Source: Lachnospiraceae bacterium (GTDB taxonomy: Bacteria; Bacillota; Clostridia; Lachnospirales; Lachnospiraceae). Taken from it: a stretch of DNA of 64,000 nt. Location of the stretch: assembly GCA_017408025.1 (NCBI GenBank), contig JAFQVJ010000011.1:97363-161362 (forward strand). Direction: 5' to 3'. Of the stretch, positions 1 through 8,076 are shown in pieces. How positions within the stretch are numbered: position 1 is the first letter of the stretch; every line of letters begins with the position of its first letter. Both the position numbers and the translations under genes were made by a program. A model generated the notes under the pieces. It had not been told where the DNA came from. It worked only from the letters and a program-made list of their open reading frames with translations, and searched no databases.

Positions 1-1294
1 CTGCAAGTTTCCCCAAGGTGTTAGACATGATAGACAAGGCGGAATTTGCTTTTAGGCTTCCGTCCTCGGCAACTCCAAGCATATCTATAATCATGCCTTT
101 AACCGTGCCTGCAATCTTTCCGGCTTTGCCTAAAATATCATTCCATACTACCTGTGCCTGCCTGTTTTGGATAATCTGCTTGTTATTCTCCTTAAAGGCT
201 GCCGTAGCGTCTTGGTATGTGCCTTGCAGGGTGTTCATAATCAACTGATTTCTTTCAGCTTCGCTTGTGCAACTCTGTAAAGCAAGGTTAAAATAATCTT
301 CCGCCGATTCACACGCTTCTACGGCTTTGTTCCACTCTTGGTTAGCCTTGGTGTTGGCTTTCATGGTAACGCCGAATGTTTCGCCCTCCATAGCGGCCCA
401 ATTTATAGCGTCCGCAAGATTGCCCGTAACCTTTCCTGTACGGCTTGTTTCGTTTGCGGATTCTATAAGTGCTTCTATCGGCAGGGAATCGCCAAAGGTG
501 GCGTATACGCCTGCTGCTATATCCGTCCACTTCGCTACGTCCGCTTCATTCCTTGCCAACTTCGCCAATAACTGCGTTGCTTCGGTGGCGGTATCATCAT
601 CTCCAAGCACCCGGTAGAATCCTGCGTAGGCTTCCTTTGCTGCGTTGGTGCTTAACCCTGCTGCTTGAAAGGCGGTAGTTAGCTTCGCTTGATTGTTTCT
701 GTATTCCTCGGTTGCCGAATCTAACGCAAAAAAGGACGTTGCAAGAGCCGTTACCGTGCCTATCGTTCCTGCTATCTGTCCTTTTGTTTTAGAAATTGCT
801 TCTCCGTTTTTCGCCTGCTTTTCGCTTATAGCCTGTACCTTTTCCTGTGTCTTGGCTAATTTCTCATACTGCTTTTGCAGTTCTGCGGTATCCTCGGTTA
901 GATTGTCTGTGTTTATGCCTGCTTCCTTTAAGGCTGCGGACATATCTTGTAACTTTTCCTCTTCGTCCGCTACTGCGTTTTTTGCCTTTGCTAATGCTGC
1001 CTGTGCTTTTTCAAGTTGCTTTTTCTGCTTGTCGGTTGCGTTGTTGGTATCTCCAATTTCTTCCGTCAGCTTGTCGTATTCCGCCTGTAACTCATTTACC
1101 CTAGCCTTGCTATTTTCTACGGCTTTCTGTTGCTTCTGATATGCGGATACGTCCTTAATTTTTTGATTCGCACTTGCTAAATCTCCCTGTAAGACATTCA
1201 TAGTCTGTGAAGCATTTTTAAAGGACTTGGAAAAGCTCGGTCCTAATTTCGCCGATAACTGAAACAAAAATTCAAACGTCTTTCCTGCTGCCAC
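1..1294 (-). CDS. Phage tail tape measure protein (3' end cut by window)
   Basis: This is the N-terminal ~431 residues of a tape measure protein, which sets tail length and is threaded into the tail tube. The start is GTG at 1294, chosen because a perfect AAAGGAGG lies 6 bases upstream at 1303-1310; there is no upstream ATG in frame. The protein opens AAGKTFEFLFQLSAKLG. It then has a long, heptad-rich coiled coil full of K, E, A and Q (about residues 30-170), followed by an Ala/Gly-rich section, as tape measure proteins do. It follows the sheath, tube and frameshifted chaperone genes, the usual tail order in P2-like phages. A terminator at 1318-1348 separates it from the TM2-domain gene. The protein continues beyond base 1. 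Confidence 0.85.
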   Translation of the reverse strand, partial: MAAGKTFEFLFQLSAKLGPSFSKSFKNASQTMNVLQGDLASANQKIKDVSAYQKQQKAVENSKARVNELQAEYDKLTEEIGDTNNATDKQKKQLEKAQAALAKAKNAVADEEEKLQDMSAALKEAGINTDNLTEDTAELQKQYEKLAKTQEKVQAISEKQAKNGEAISKTKGQIAGTIGTVTALATSFFALDSATEEYRNNQAKLTTAFQAAGLSTNAAKEAYAGFYRVLGDDDTATEATQLLAKLARNEADVAKWTDIAAGVYATFGDSLPIEALIESANETSRTGKVTGNLADAINWAAMEGETFGVTMKANTKANQEWNKAVEACESAEDYFNLALQSCTSEAERNQLIMNTLQGTYQDATAAFKENNKQIIQNRQAQVVWNDILGKAGKIAGTVKGMIIDMLGVAEDGSLKANSALSIMSNTLGKLA

Positions 1295-1317
1295 TTTTAC
1301 CCTCCTTTCCGCATAAG

Positions 1318-1348
1318 AAAAGCACCTACAATACTGTAAGTGCTTTTT
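1318..1348 (-). terminator. Hairpin terminator between the TM2-domain gene and the tape measure gene
   Basis: On the minus strand a stem of AAAAGCAC and TACA pairs with TGTA and GTGCTTTTC around a short loop and ends in a T-rich tract. It lies after the stop at 1362 and just before the tape measure ribosome binding site. It could reduce readthrough from the upstream tail genes. The distance to the next start is only about 25 bases, so it may also act as an attenuator. Confidence 0.6.
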
Positions 1349-1361
1349 GTGCTAATCTATA

Positions 1362-2213
1362 TTATTTTAAATAGTGTTCGTCTTTGTCTTTAAATTTGCC
1401 TGTTGCTATTCTTACAATGTCAACAAGCCAACCAACGCCAAACAATCCGACCGTACATAAATACAAAATCCCTATTCCTGTTTTGCCTGCATAAAAATAA
1501 TGTAGACCAAAATAACCGCCGAATATACATAAAATCAAGGCTATTGTTTTGCTTTTTCTTATTGCGTCTGCTTGCTTTGTTGTACCGTCTGCCCTTGGTG
1601 TCACACGTTCCACCGTAGCGTAAAGGTTTTTGTATCTGTCGCTTTCGGTTTTGGCTCTCTCTTTTTCGTGTTGCATTTCTTCGTAGCACTCTATCATTGA
1701 CACGTTTTCATAATCCGAATAATGCGTATGTATGATTTCCTCTACTACTTTTTCAATCTCTCGTATGTGTGGTTGGAATCCGTCCGACCACTCCACCTCA
1801 ATATATTTTCCTGCTAACCTTTGCAACGCCTTTTCATTGCCTAAAATATAATCAATCATATCTTTCTTTGTTGTCGTTGTCTTAGGCGTAATATCGTATG
1901 TGCGTTTGCTTAATTCGCTAAACAATGCGTTTCTGTCATATTCTTGCTCTAAAATTTTCCTGTTATCCGTTACGTCCACCAAATAACCATAATTAACAAG
2001 TTCTTCGATTTCCTTACTTCTCTTTACTGTAAATGAATAACTTACAGGAAACGCCTTTACTGTTCGTCTTAACTGCAAATTAACTTCAAGGGGGAGAGTA
2101 TCAATCTGTTTTAATACGTCAGTTACCCCCCCCCGAAAATATGTTCGGTTTTCTCTGTCATGCCGTTGTACCTCCTTGGGGGATTTTCTTATAGAATACC
2201 ACAAGTCGTACAA
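1362..2213 (-). CDS. TM2-domain phage protein, out of frame with its best start at a G9 tract
   Basis: The open frame ends in a TM2-type double membrane segment (about residues 222-275, with GGYFGLHYFYAGKTG and GVGWLVDIVRI). This follows a helical region and a basic, SAP-like stretch near residues 100-140. The frame can only be extended upstream to a TTG at 2213 that has no ribosome binding site. The well-placed start is ATG 2161, with AAGGAGG 9 bases upstream. That ATG reads into a run of nine G (2126-2134) and stops at TAA 2125-2123 after 12 codons. Ten G would join the two frames exactly. The gene is therefore off, phase-variable, rescued by slippage, or miscalled by one base. A TM2 protein between the tail chaperone and the tape measure is unusual; its function is unknown. 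Confidence 0.6.
   Translation of the reverse strand: MYDLWYSIRKSPKEVQRHDRENRTYFRGGVTDVLKQIDTLPLEVNLQLRRTVKAFPVSYSFTVKRSKEIEELVNYGYLVDVTDNRKILEQEYDRNALFSELSKRTYDITPKTTTTKKDMIDYILGNEKALQRLAGKYIEVEWSDGFQPHIREIEKVVEEIIHTHYSDYENVSMIECYEEMQHEKERAKTESDRYKNLYATVERVTPRADGTTKQADAIRKSKTIALILCIFGGYFGLHYFYAGKTGIGILYLCTVGLFGVGWLVDIVRIATGKFKDKDEHYLK
2126..2134 (-). repeat. G9 homopolymer tract (possible phase-variation switch)
   Basis: Nine consecutive C on the plus strand are nine G in the mRNA. The tract lies 27 bases inside the ATG 2161 frame. With nine G that frame meets TAA at once; with ten G (or seven) it continues into the TM2-domain protein. It is the longest G/C homopolymer I noticed in the window. 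Confidence 0.75.
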
Positions 2214-2228
2214 TTTTTCATTAAGAAA

Positions 2229-2773
2229 TTAGGCTTGTTTGTCCTGTTGCTCTTTTGTAAGTTCGTTATACTCTCCAATCCAAGAGTTAAACTCTCTTAG
2301 TGTCCGGCTCAACCAAAACTCTAAGCCTGTGTGTGTTTCCTTTGCCAAAAGCAGGCTATTTCTTTTAACCCATTTTGTGGGATTCTGCTTTACAATCCCA
2401 AACTTACTAAAAAATCTCTTGCCACATTTTTGATTTTTCCAAAATCTCTAATAGGCAAGTTTGCGATAACGTCACTTCCTACGCCTGCTGCCTTGGCTGC
2501 CAAGCGGTACAGGTATGCGGTTGAGATTTCCGGGGTTAATGCAAATTCGCCTACCGCCGTCATTTCGTTTTCAATGGCTACAAGGTCGTCGCCTATCAGC
2601 TTTTCAAAGTCAAATACTAATTCTGTATAGGTCTTGTCCTCGTAGGTGTAAGGCTTCTGAAACTTATGCGTATACGCTCCCTGTGGTGTGTCCGAATCGG
2701 TCACATTTGCCTTGTTTTCTGCCTTTCCCTCTGCTGCTTCCTGTGTTGCATTAGCTTTCTTAATATCTTCCAT
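2229..2773 (-). CDS. Tail assembly chaperone E+E'-like frameshift product
   Basis: A -1 shift at T TTT TTA (2408-2414) would take ribosomes out of the 127-residue frame. They would enter an overlapping open frame with no stop until TAA 2231-2229, giving about 181 residues. The added part reads like real protein (for example LEFWLSRTLREFNSWIGEY) and has no start codon with a ribosome binding site of its own. P2 E/E+E' and lambda G/GT make their tail chaperones this way, just before the tape measure gene. The heptamer, extension and position are seen; the frameshift itself is inferred from the family. Confidence 0.8.
2390..2773 (-). CDS. Tail assembly chaperone, unshifted form (P2 gpE-like)
   Basis: This is a 127-residue protein from ATG 2773 to TAA 2392. 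It lies downstream of the tail tube gene and upstream of the tape measure gene, the position of the tail chaperone in P2-, lambda- and Mu-like phages. The first 35 residues are rich in A, E, K and N and probably disordered. The rest looks like the common all-helical chaperone with a YRLAAKAAG segment. It would coat the tape measure during tube polymerisation and is absent from virions. Residues 22-29 contain VTDSDTPQ, coded by one of the five 17-bp dyads. It contains the slippery site five codons before its end. Confidence 0.75.
   Translation of the reverse strand: MEDIKKANATQEAAEGKAENKANVTDSDTPQGAYTHKFQKPYTYEDKTYTELVFDFEKLIGDDLVAIENEMTAVGEFALTPEISTAYLYRLAAKAAGVGSDVIANLPIRDFGKIKNVARDFLVSLGL
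2408..2414 (-). other. -1 frameshift slippery heptamer T TTT TTA
   Basis: The minus strand reads GAT TTT TTA in the zero frame, so the heptamer X XXY YYZ is T TTT TTA, one of the most slip-prone known. It lies just before the zero-frame stop at 2392-2390, and the -1 frame stays open for another ~60 codons. I did not identify a clear downstream pseudoknot. Confidence 0.8.
2688..2704 (-). repeat. 17-bp dyad site 1 (candidate ParB site)
   Basis: The plus strand reads GTGTCCGAATCGGTCAC, an exact match to sites 4 and 5. It lies inside the tail chaperone gene and encodes VTDSDT. See the finding on dispersed dyads. Confidence 0.6.
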
Positions 2774-2827
2774 TGTCTTAATCCTCCAAAAATGAATTTA
2801 AGCAGGAAAAAGCACGGTTGCCCGTGC

Positions 2828-3346
2828 CTATTTCCCAAGTGCCTTTCTGACCTCTGCCAAATAATCCTTACCGTTGACATAGTAAATATAATTTAACGGG
2901 TCAATTTCAAGCATTTTCTTACCGTCAATGTATGTAGCGTAATACGTTACCGCATATTCTCCGCTTACCTCCGCTGCACTTGCCGTAGCGACCTTGCCCG
3001 GGTTTAACTTCTTAGGTGTTACGGTTAAAATATGCTTAACCTTTACTACCTCTGTTTCGCCCTTTGTGGTGTCTTTCTGTTGCTGTGCTGCCCTCAAATC
3101 AATATTGTGCTGGCGTGGCTCATGCAGTTTAATAGCGTTCTTTGTAACCGTGCGGAAATTAAGGGTAAGGGTCATTGCTTCGATTGCACCCAAAATAACG
3201 GATTCAATCTTACCGCCAATGCCGGCCCCGCTGATTTCCTCGGTCATGTTTGAGATTTCCGGCAATGTTACTTCGGATAATCCCATATACTCGGTTGCGT
3301 CCTCATATACCGCAAACCCTATAACTGTTTCGTCAATCTTTGGCAT
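2828..3346 (-). CDS. Phage tail tube protein (P2 FII-like)
   Basis: This 172-residue protein begins MPKIDETVIGFAVYEDATEY and has the layout of P2 FII-type tube proteins: an opening beta strand, a central SVILGAIEAMTLTLNF strand pair, and a C-terminal domain that binds its neighbour. It would polymerise as stacked hexameric rings to form the inner tube of a contractile tail. It directly follows the sheath gene with a 16-base gap and its own ribosome binding site, the normal FI-FII order. Length fits the family. Confidence 0.85.
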   Translation of the reverse strand: MPKIDETVIGFAVYEDATEYMGLSEVTLPEISNMTEEISGAGIGGKIESVILGAIEAMTLTLNFRTVTKNAIKLHEPRQHNIDLRAAQQQKDTTKGETEVVKVKHILTVTPKKLNPGKVATASAAEVSGEYAVTYYATYIDGKKMLEIDPLNYIYYVNGKDYLAEVRKALGK

Positions 3347-3362
3347 TTGCTCTTACCTCCTG

Positions 3363-4829
3363 TTATGCTGCGAATAAGTTTGAAAGGTAACTTACATCGT
3401 ATTCAACGACAAAATCAAGTTCCTTTGCAGGACTTGGCGGGGTAAGGTAAATATGGAATTTCGCTTTGCCTGCCATTAAGTCCGTTTCCGTGTTCTCGGC
3501 TTCCAAAAACTCAATACGTCCGCCTAAAATCTTGCCGTCCGCCATAAGTCCGTTAAGCCAAATATTAAGACTATCTACCACGGATTCAATCAAGCGTCTG
3601 TTTAACTTGCGGTCAACCTTGCTCCATACGGATAAGATAACGGAATTTGCAACCCAATTAAACATACGGGATACACAATAGAAATAATCTGTCACGTCCG
3701 TATTTGCAGGATAGCAAGCCGTTTCGTTGCCCCAAGAAACAAAACCGCCGATAAAGTTGAGTGCGGTAATGATACCGTTAGCATTTAAGTAGTTTGCCTT
3801 TGTAAGGTCTAACAATACCTCCGTGCCGTCCTCTAATACCATGCTATCAATCTGCAAACTCTTGTTACTTGCAGATTCGCACGGTGTACCACCGCCCAAA
3901 TCTTCGTTAGCGTCCGTTTTAGCCATAACCCCGGCTTGATGTACTGACGCATGGTATACCTTGCCACCAAGGGAATACTTGGGCCACATAAGCAACTGTG
4001 ACGGCTGCGTAATGTTGTTTTTATTCTTCCACTCCACGGCTTCGGTATAGGTCTTTGCTTCTGTTGTGTCAACGTCAACAAGTGCCTTTCCTGTAAATAA
4101 TCCGTTGATATTCTCCGCTTTGGCTGACATAACCGCTGCCACTTCGCTATCATGCGAAAAGTTCGGTGCAAGGAAAAGCGTAGGAATTACACGGAATTTC
4201 GGGAAAATAGAATCCGTCAACTCAAAACCGCTTGATTTCTTGGTGCTTACGTCATAACCGCCGATAATATCAGCTTTTGTTACCTTTGTAGGGTCTACGG
4301 CATTGTAAGTTACGTTAAGTGTTGCGTTTTCGGACGTAATCTTGCCACCCTCGATACGTTCCAATCTCAAAACGCCGTCCGTATACATAAGGTCGTAATC
4401 TTCGCCCCTTGTATACTCTTCTGTCAATGCTTCCTCTCCGTCATAACCCTTAACTTTTACCGTGTCCGCCAATGCTTCAAGCGGTAAGTCTAATACATTG
4501 CCTGCCAACTGCTTATCTGCGGTCGTTTCGCCTGCAAGGTGCTTTTTAGGGTCAAGAACATTAACCATAACGACCGGACCGTTAGAGTACAACTGAAAAC
4601 TTGCGTAAATCTCTTCGCAAATATCGTAATTCTTCCAATCCTCGCTATATCCCATTGCTGCTACTGCTTCCGGGTAAGAGGAAGCGTATACAGGCTCGTT
4701 TACTTTTCCGCCTACCATGTGTACCGGGGCAGTACCTACGATAAAATGGATACTGCTATCTGCGGTTGTAGGTGTGGATACGCTTGTAGCCTGTTTGCCT
4801 GCTTTCGCTCCGTGAAAAAAATCACTCAT
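3363..4829 (-). CDS. Phage contractile tail sheath protein (P2 FI-like)
   Basis: A 488-residue sheath protein shows that this phage had a contractile tail (myovirus). Seen: an N-terminal arm, the opening SSIHFIVGTAPVHM, a variable middle domain of about residues 130-190, and a conserved C-terminal part with FVSWGNETACYP, YFYCVSRMFNWVANSVI and the final LDFVVEYDVSYLSNLF. The C-terminal region forms the interlocking arms of the sheath. It lies first in the tail block before tube, chaperone and tape measure. The start has a GGAGGATAAGTTAAA leader. Its length is typical. Confidence 0.92.
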   Translation of the reverse strand: MSDFFHGAKAGKQATSVSTPTTADSSIHFIVGTAPVHMVGGKVNEPVYASSYPEAVAAMGYSEDWKNYDICEEIYASFQLYSNGPVVMVNVLDPKKHLAGETTADKQLAGNVLDLPLEALADTVKVKGYDGEEALTEEYTRGEDYDLMYTDGVLRLERIEGGKITSENATLNVTYNAVDPTKVTKADIIGGYDVSTKKSSGFELTDSIFPKFRVIPTLFLAPNFSHDSEVAAVMSAKAENINGLFTGKALVDVDTTEAKTYTEAVEWKNKNNITQPSQLLMWPKYSLGGKVYHASVHQAGVMAKTDANEDLGGGTPCESASNKSLQIDSMVLEDGTEVLLDLTKANYLNANGIITALNFIGGFVSWGNETACYPANTDVTDYFYCVSRMFNWVANSVILSVWSKVDRKLNRRLIESVVDSLNIWLNGLMADGKILGGRIEFLEAENTETDLMAGKAKFHIYLTPPSPAKELDFVVEYDVSYLSNLFAA

Positions 4830-4851
4830 TTTAACTTATCCTCCTTGTCTT

Positions 4852-5202
4852 TTACTTTCTTGACAGGCTCAAAACGTCATTGTAATACTTATTCAGTATT
4901 GTACCTGTCTTTTTTACTTTTGCCTTACTCTCTGCAAGGCTCTTTGTTGCCACAATAAGTAATCTTACCTGTGGAATCTTATCTAAAGTGTCCTTTAAAT
5001 GCTCTTCCACGGCTTCCCTGGTCCCGGTAAAAATGGTGTTTGCCACTAATCCCGTGCCTGTGGTCGGTCCGATATAAATAAATCTACCCTCTGTGGCTTC
5101 CGTATTTGCCGTTTCCTGCGTTTTTTCTGCTTCGGGTGTGGAATTTACCACCTCTGCATTTTCAACCGCATTTTCGGCGGTTTTGGTTGTTTTCCCTGCC
5201 AT
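4852..5202 (-). CDS. Phage protein between head-tail joining genes and sheath, unknown
   Basis: This 116-residue protein has a disordered, Ala/Glu/Thr-rich first 38 residues, then GRFIYIGPTTGTGLVANTIF and a helical KIPQVRLLIVATKSLAESK segment. The FIYIGPT stretch and the position just before the sheath match small conserved proteins of P2/Mu-like contractile-tail phages whose role is not known. It would be co-transcribed with the sheath gene (23-base gap). No catalytic motif was seen. Confidence 0.7.
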   Translation of the reverse strand: MAGKTTKTAENAVENAEVVNSTPEAEKTQETANTEATEGRFIYIGPTTGTGLVANTIFTGTREAVEEHLKDTLDKIPQVRLLIVATKSLAESKAKVKKTGTILNKYYNDVLSLSRK

Positions 5203-5215
5203 ATACGGCTACCTC

Positions 5216-5689
5216 CTATTCTAAATATTGTCGTACATCTCTTTCCGGCTTCGTCATTTCCCAAACGGTCATCATTTCGCCCACTTGGTAAACCTCCAAA
5301 TCGTCATCATAAATAACGGTTTCTATCGGTTTCTGACAGGAATAGCGTTTGTCTATAACAACGTCCTCTAATAGCTTCGTTTCAATCTTCGTAAGCACAT
5401 TTAGGCATTGTATATAATTCTCCTGCTTATCCTCCGAAAAGGTCACGCAAATAATACGCACCCTGCATACACTCTCTTCCTCGTCCGTTTTCTTGGTAAG
5501 AAGTTTTAAGAGTATATAGGGTGCTGCCTTTTTCTCTGCTTCCTTGTCCGGCAGATTGCCAATAAATACCTTGGGCGGTCGTTCTCCTGCTTCCGTGCCA
5601 TTCTCCGGCACTCTTGCAACCAACCGCATATCCTTAGTTATTCCCTCGCAATAGCTTTTCAAAGAAGTTAATAGGTCTAATGGTGTCAT
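5216..5689 (-). CDS. Putative tail terminator/completion protein
   Basis: This 157-residue protein lies between the minor-tail-Z-like gene and the sheath gene. That is where lambda gpU-like tail terminators and P2 gpR/gpS-like completion proteins are found. It mixes helices and strands (PYILLKLLTKKTDEEESVCRVRIICVTF and VGEMMTVWEM), compatible with a terminator fold. The assignment is by position and size, not by a diagnostic motif. It starts at ATG 5689, two bases after the preceding stop. Confidence 0.6.
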   Translation of the reverse strand: MTPLDLLTSLKSYCEGITKDMRLVARVPENGTEAGERPPKVFIGNLPDKEAEKKAAPYILLKLLTKKTDEEESVCRVRIICVTFSEDKQENYIQCLNVLTKIETKLLEDVVIDKRYSCQKPIETVIYDDDLEVYQVGEMMTVWEMTKPERDVRQYLE

Positions 5690-5691
5690 TT

Positions 5692-6258
5692 TTAACCCTC
5701 GCTATTAAACAATCTTTCTATTTCGTGTTCGATTCTTCGGTTTAATACCTCGTTTACTTTGTCTGTTACTGCTTGTATAACCTCTTCATTCTCGGTTATT
5801 TTCGGTGTTGACGGTCCGTACAGTTCTTTAATTTTTCCTGTATCTTCTCTCTTGAAAATACCTATATGTCCGCTACCCATTTGCTGAACGAATACGTCTT
5901 TCTTTCGGTCGAATTTTACGGGACTATTTGCCTTTTTTACTACTGCACTTGGCGTTTTCCTGCTAGGCGTTTTAGGACTTACATTGTACTTTATCAGCGG
6001 TATCGGATTTCCTGCAAAAGAAATAGTGCCTATTATTTCATCTTCTCCGTGTTCCTCGCTTTGGTACTGTATGTATGTATTTTTCTTGTATTCGCCCGGC
6101 TTAATATGGTACGTTTCAACCGCTTTTCTTTTTGCTTCTGTTTTGCCTGCTTGTAAGGCTCTACCAAATGCAGGCTTTAGTACCTTTCCTCTTGCATTTT
6201 CTACCCTCGCAAGTACCGTATGCAGTTTTTCTATTGTTTCGTCCGATACTTCAATCAT
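5692..6258 (-). CDS. Minor tail protein Z-like (tail completion)
   Basis: This 188-residue protein resembles lambda gpZ / minor tail protein Z. It has an N-terminal helix around KPAFGRALQAGKTEAKRKA, a central strand region with GEDEIIGTISFAGNPIPLIKY, and a C-terminal helix VNEVLNRRIEHEIERLF typical of the family. The family helps finish the tail and join it to the head. The ATG overlaps the last base of the preceding gene, suggesting translational coupling. Head-to-tail position supports the call. Confidence 0.75.
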   Translation of the reverse strand: MIEVSDETIEKLHTVLARVENARGKVLKPAFGRALQAGKTEAKRKAVETYHIKPGEYKKNTYIQYQSEEHGEDEIIGTISFAGNPIPLIKYNVSPKTPSRKTPSAVVKKANSPVKFDRKKDVFVQQMGSGHIGIFKREDTGKIKELYGPSTPKITENEEVIQAVTDKVNEVLNRRIEHEIERLFNSEG

Positions 6259-6596
6259 TATTCGTCAAACCTCTCTAAGTCTATGATTAACTCGTTGTAC
6301 TCATTTAGCACGTTGGCAATCGTGTAAAGGTTGTTGTCAATCCAAAACCTCGCCCCCTGCCTTGGCTCGCTCCCTAAGTCGCTTAGTCTGACCCGGATAA
6401 CAATAAATCTCCCATAAATACCCTCTGCATGGTCGGACCCTATGCCGTTACGGTCTTTGGTTTCCTCGGAATCAAGCACAACGGGAATATCCTTTGATAC
6501 CCCGTCATACTTAATTTTCCTTACCTGTGCAAATTCGTTAGTATTGTAAAAGGTCGTTTCCAAGTCCTTATCAAGCATTTCCTTAAAGTTTTTCAT
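6258..6596 (-). CDS. Head-tail joining protein (lambda FII-like)
   Basis: A 112-residue protein directly after the major capsid gene, where lambda-like phages keep their FI/FII head completion genes. Beta-rich segments such as YGRFIVIRVRLSDLG and QGARFWIDNNLYTIANVLNEY match the small barrel expected of an FII-type joiner, which forms the platform to which the tail attaches. It starts at ATG 6596 and ends with a one-base overlap with the Z-like gene. The family call rests on position, size and general shape. Confidence 0.65.
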   Translation of the reverse strand: MKNFKEMLDKDLETTFYNTNEFAQVRKIKYDGVSKDIPVVLDSEETKDRNGIGSDHAEGIYGRFIVIRVRLSDLGSEPRQGARFWIDNNLYTIANVLNEYNELIIDLERFDE

Positions 6597-6608
6597 AGGC
6601 TACACCGC

Positions 6609-7664
6609 CTAGCAAACTTCGGCAATGTACCAAGAATCTACCTCATGCGGTACACAAAGAGGTGCTGCGGACAACTGTAAAAATCTTCTTGCCGGGCGTC
6701 TTTCTACCCACTGTTCCGGGATTCTGCTACCCTCTGCAACCGCAATAGTCTTTCCTGCTTCGTCCACGATAGCAACCGCACCATAATACATAGAGTAGTT
6801 AGCTTCTGTGGATAACAGGGCAACCACGTTAGCAGGAAGTAAAGGCTTATCCTCCGGCTTGTCCTTGTTAGTCCAGTTATCAAGATACCATTCGTTGTAA
6901 GTGTAAATATCCATGCCTAACTCATGGATAGTACCAACGTAGGTAGCACCGTTAGGAAGTTCTTTAGGTGCGATAACTGCAACCTCAAAACGTCTAACGT
7001 CAAGTACACTCTGTACCTCTTCGTCAGATAAGAACGCTTCCAATGCGTCCGCACCCATAAGGCATACATTACAGTTTACAAAACCTGTTTTCTGTACCTG
7101 TTTTCTCCAAGCCTTTAACTGCTTGATTTTTCCGCCCTGTGTCTTAGTCCACTTTTCAGCGTCCTTTAAGGTTGTTTTGTTGCTAAACTTAAAGTCAATT
7201 TCCGCCTGCAACTCCTTACCGTCCTTATCAAGGATAGGGATTTTACCTGTAAATAACGCCTGACAACACATCCACTCTTCACGGCGTGTAATCATTTCGT
7301 CCAACTCGGTAAAATCACGCTGCATTTTCTCAACGGCTCTCTGATTAGGGGATTTTCCGTTGTAAAGGCTCTCGCCCGGGGAACGCTTCAAAATATCGTC
7401 CACCGTAGTAATCTTGTTAGGTGCTACTAAAGGTGGCTCGTAGGTGTTGGTTTCATAACCTAAGTTATCTACCGTTACACCGCCGATTTTCTTATGTACG
7501 AAAGGTGCTAACGCCCTGTTGCCTTTCTTAAAATCTACATCAATCTTCTGTGTGTCGAATGTTTCCACATTGCGGAAAAAAGTATCCTTGATAAAGGTAT
7601 GCACTCTCGGCATACGCTCTACTAATTTACCCATTGTTCTAGGGTCGTAAATACTAATAGCCAT
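6609..7664 (-). CDS. Major capsid protein, gpE family (HK97 fold)
   Basis: This 351-residue protein carries the N-terminal signature of the lambda gpE capsid family: FIKDTFFRNVETFDTQKIDVD followed by KKGNRALAPFV at about residues 24-57. Later segments such as REEWMCCQALFTGKIPI and FRKQ-type helices are also typical. It forms the icosahedral shell through the HK97 fold. The gene follows a decoration protein gene and a ClpP-type protease gene, the lambda C-D-E order. It has no long propeptide, which agrees with the lambda arrangement, where a separate scaffold lies in the protease gene. Confidence 0.92.
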   Translation of the reverse strand: MAISIYDPRTMGKLVERMPRVHTFIKDTFFRNVETFDTQKIDVDFKKGNRALAPFVHKKIGGVTVDNLGYETNTYEPPLVAPNKITTVDDILKRSPGESLYNGKSPNQRAVEKMQRDFTELDEMITRREEWMCCQALFTGKIPILDKDGKELQAEIDFKFSNKTTLKDAEKWTKTQGGKIKQLKAWRKQVQKTGFVNCNVCLMGADALEAFLSDEEVQSVLDVRRFEVAVIAPKELPNGATYVGTIHELGMDIYTYNEWYLDNWTNKDKPEDKPLLPANVVALLSTEANYSMYYGAVAIVDEAGKTIAVAEGSRIPEQWVERRPARRFLQLSAAPLCVPHEVDSWYIAEVC

Positions 7665-7688
7665 GTTGTACTATCTCCTTTTCTTTTC

Positions 7689-8057
7689 TTATTCTGTTGC
7701 TTCCGCTACGGCATTATCGGTATCAACCAAGAAAATACCCAACTTGCGGAAAGGTGCTTTAAAATCTGCTGCGGTAGTTCCTGCGGGTACTTCGATAGCT
7801 TCCCCGAAAAACTGTCCTGTAAGGTAAATTACTACCTCTTCGCCTGCTTCGGCGTTCTCTGCTGCCAAACCGTAAACGTCTGCCACGTTATCCGCCGTAA
7901 CGGCTTTTAATGTGCCGTCTGCGTTAAGCACTACGGGCATAAGTTCTACGATAGTTTCGCCCTCTGCTACTGTGCCCGAATCGGTCACTACGGGATAATC
8001 CCCGGCGTGTACCATTTTAGGGGTGTAAGTTCCTAAATTCTCTTTGCCTGCTGCCAT
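7689..8057 (-). CDS. Head decoration protein (gpD-like)
   Basis: This 122-residue protein between the protease and the capsid gene is the gpD decoration protein by position, size and a beta-rich sequence (AGDYPVVTDSGTV, GETIVELMPVVL, GEEVVIYLTGQFF). gpD trimers stabilise the expanded head against DNA pressure. Residues near 21-26 (VTDSGT) are coded by the second 17-bp dyad, with a single base change. The AAGGAAATGGC leader supports the start. Confidence 0.8.
   Translation of the reverse strand: MAAGKENLGTYTPKMVHAGDYPVVTDSGTVAEGETIVELMPVVLNADGTLKAVTADNVADVYGLAAENAEAGEEVVIYLTGQFFGEAIEVPAGTTAADFKAPFRKLGIFLVDTDNAVAEATE
7972..7988 (-). repeat. 17-bp dyad site 2 (candidate ParB site)
   Basis: GTGCCCGAATCGGTCAC on the plus strand differs from sites 1, 4 and 5 at one position. 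That position is one of the two variable positions that sit symmetrically about the dyad axis. It lies inside the decoration protein gene. Confidence 0.55.
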
Positions 8058-8076
8058 TTCCTTTTACCTCCTGTAA

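Noticed and set aside
2213-2216. TTG 2213 as true start of the TM2-domain gene
   Set aside because: It has no ribosome binding site and overlaps the presumed end of the chaperone extension; the AAGGAGG-ATG at 2161 is far better but out of frame, which is reported as a finding.
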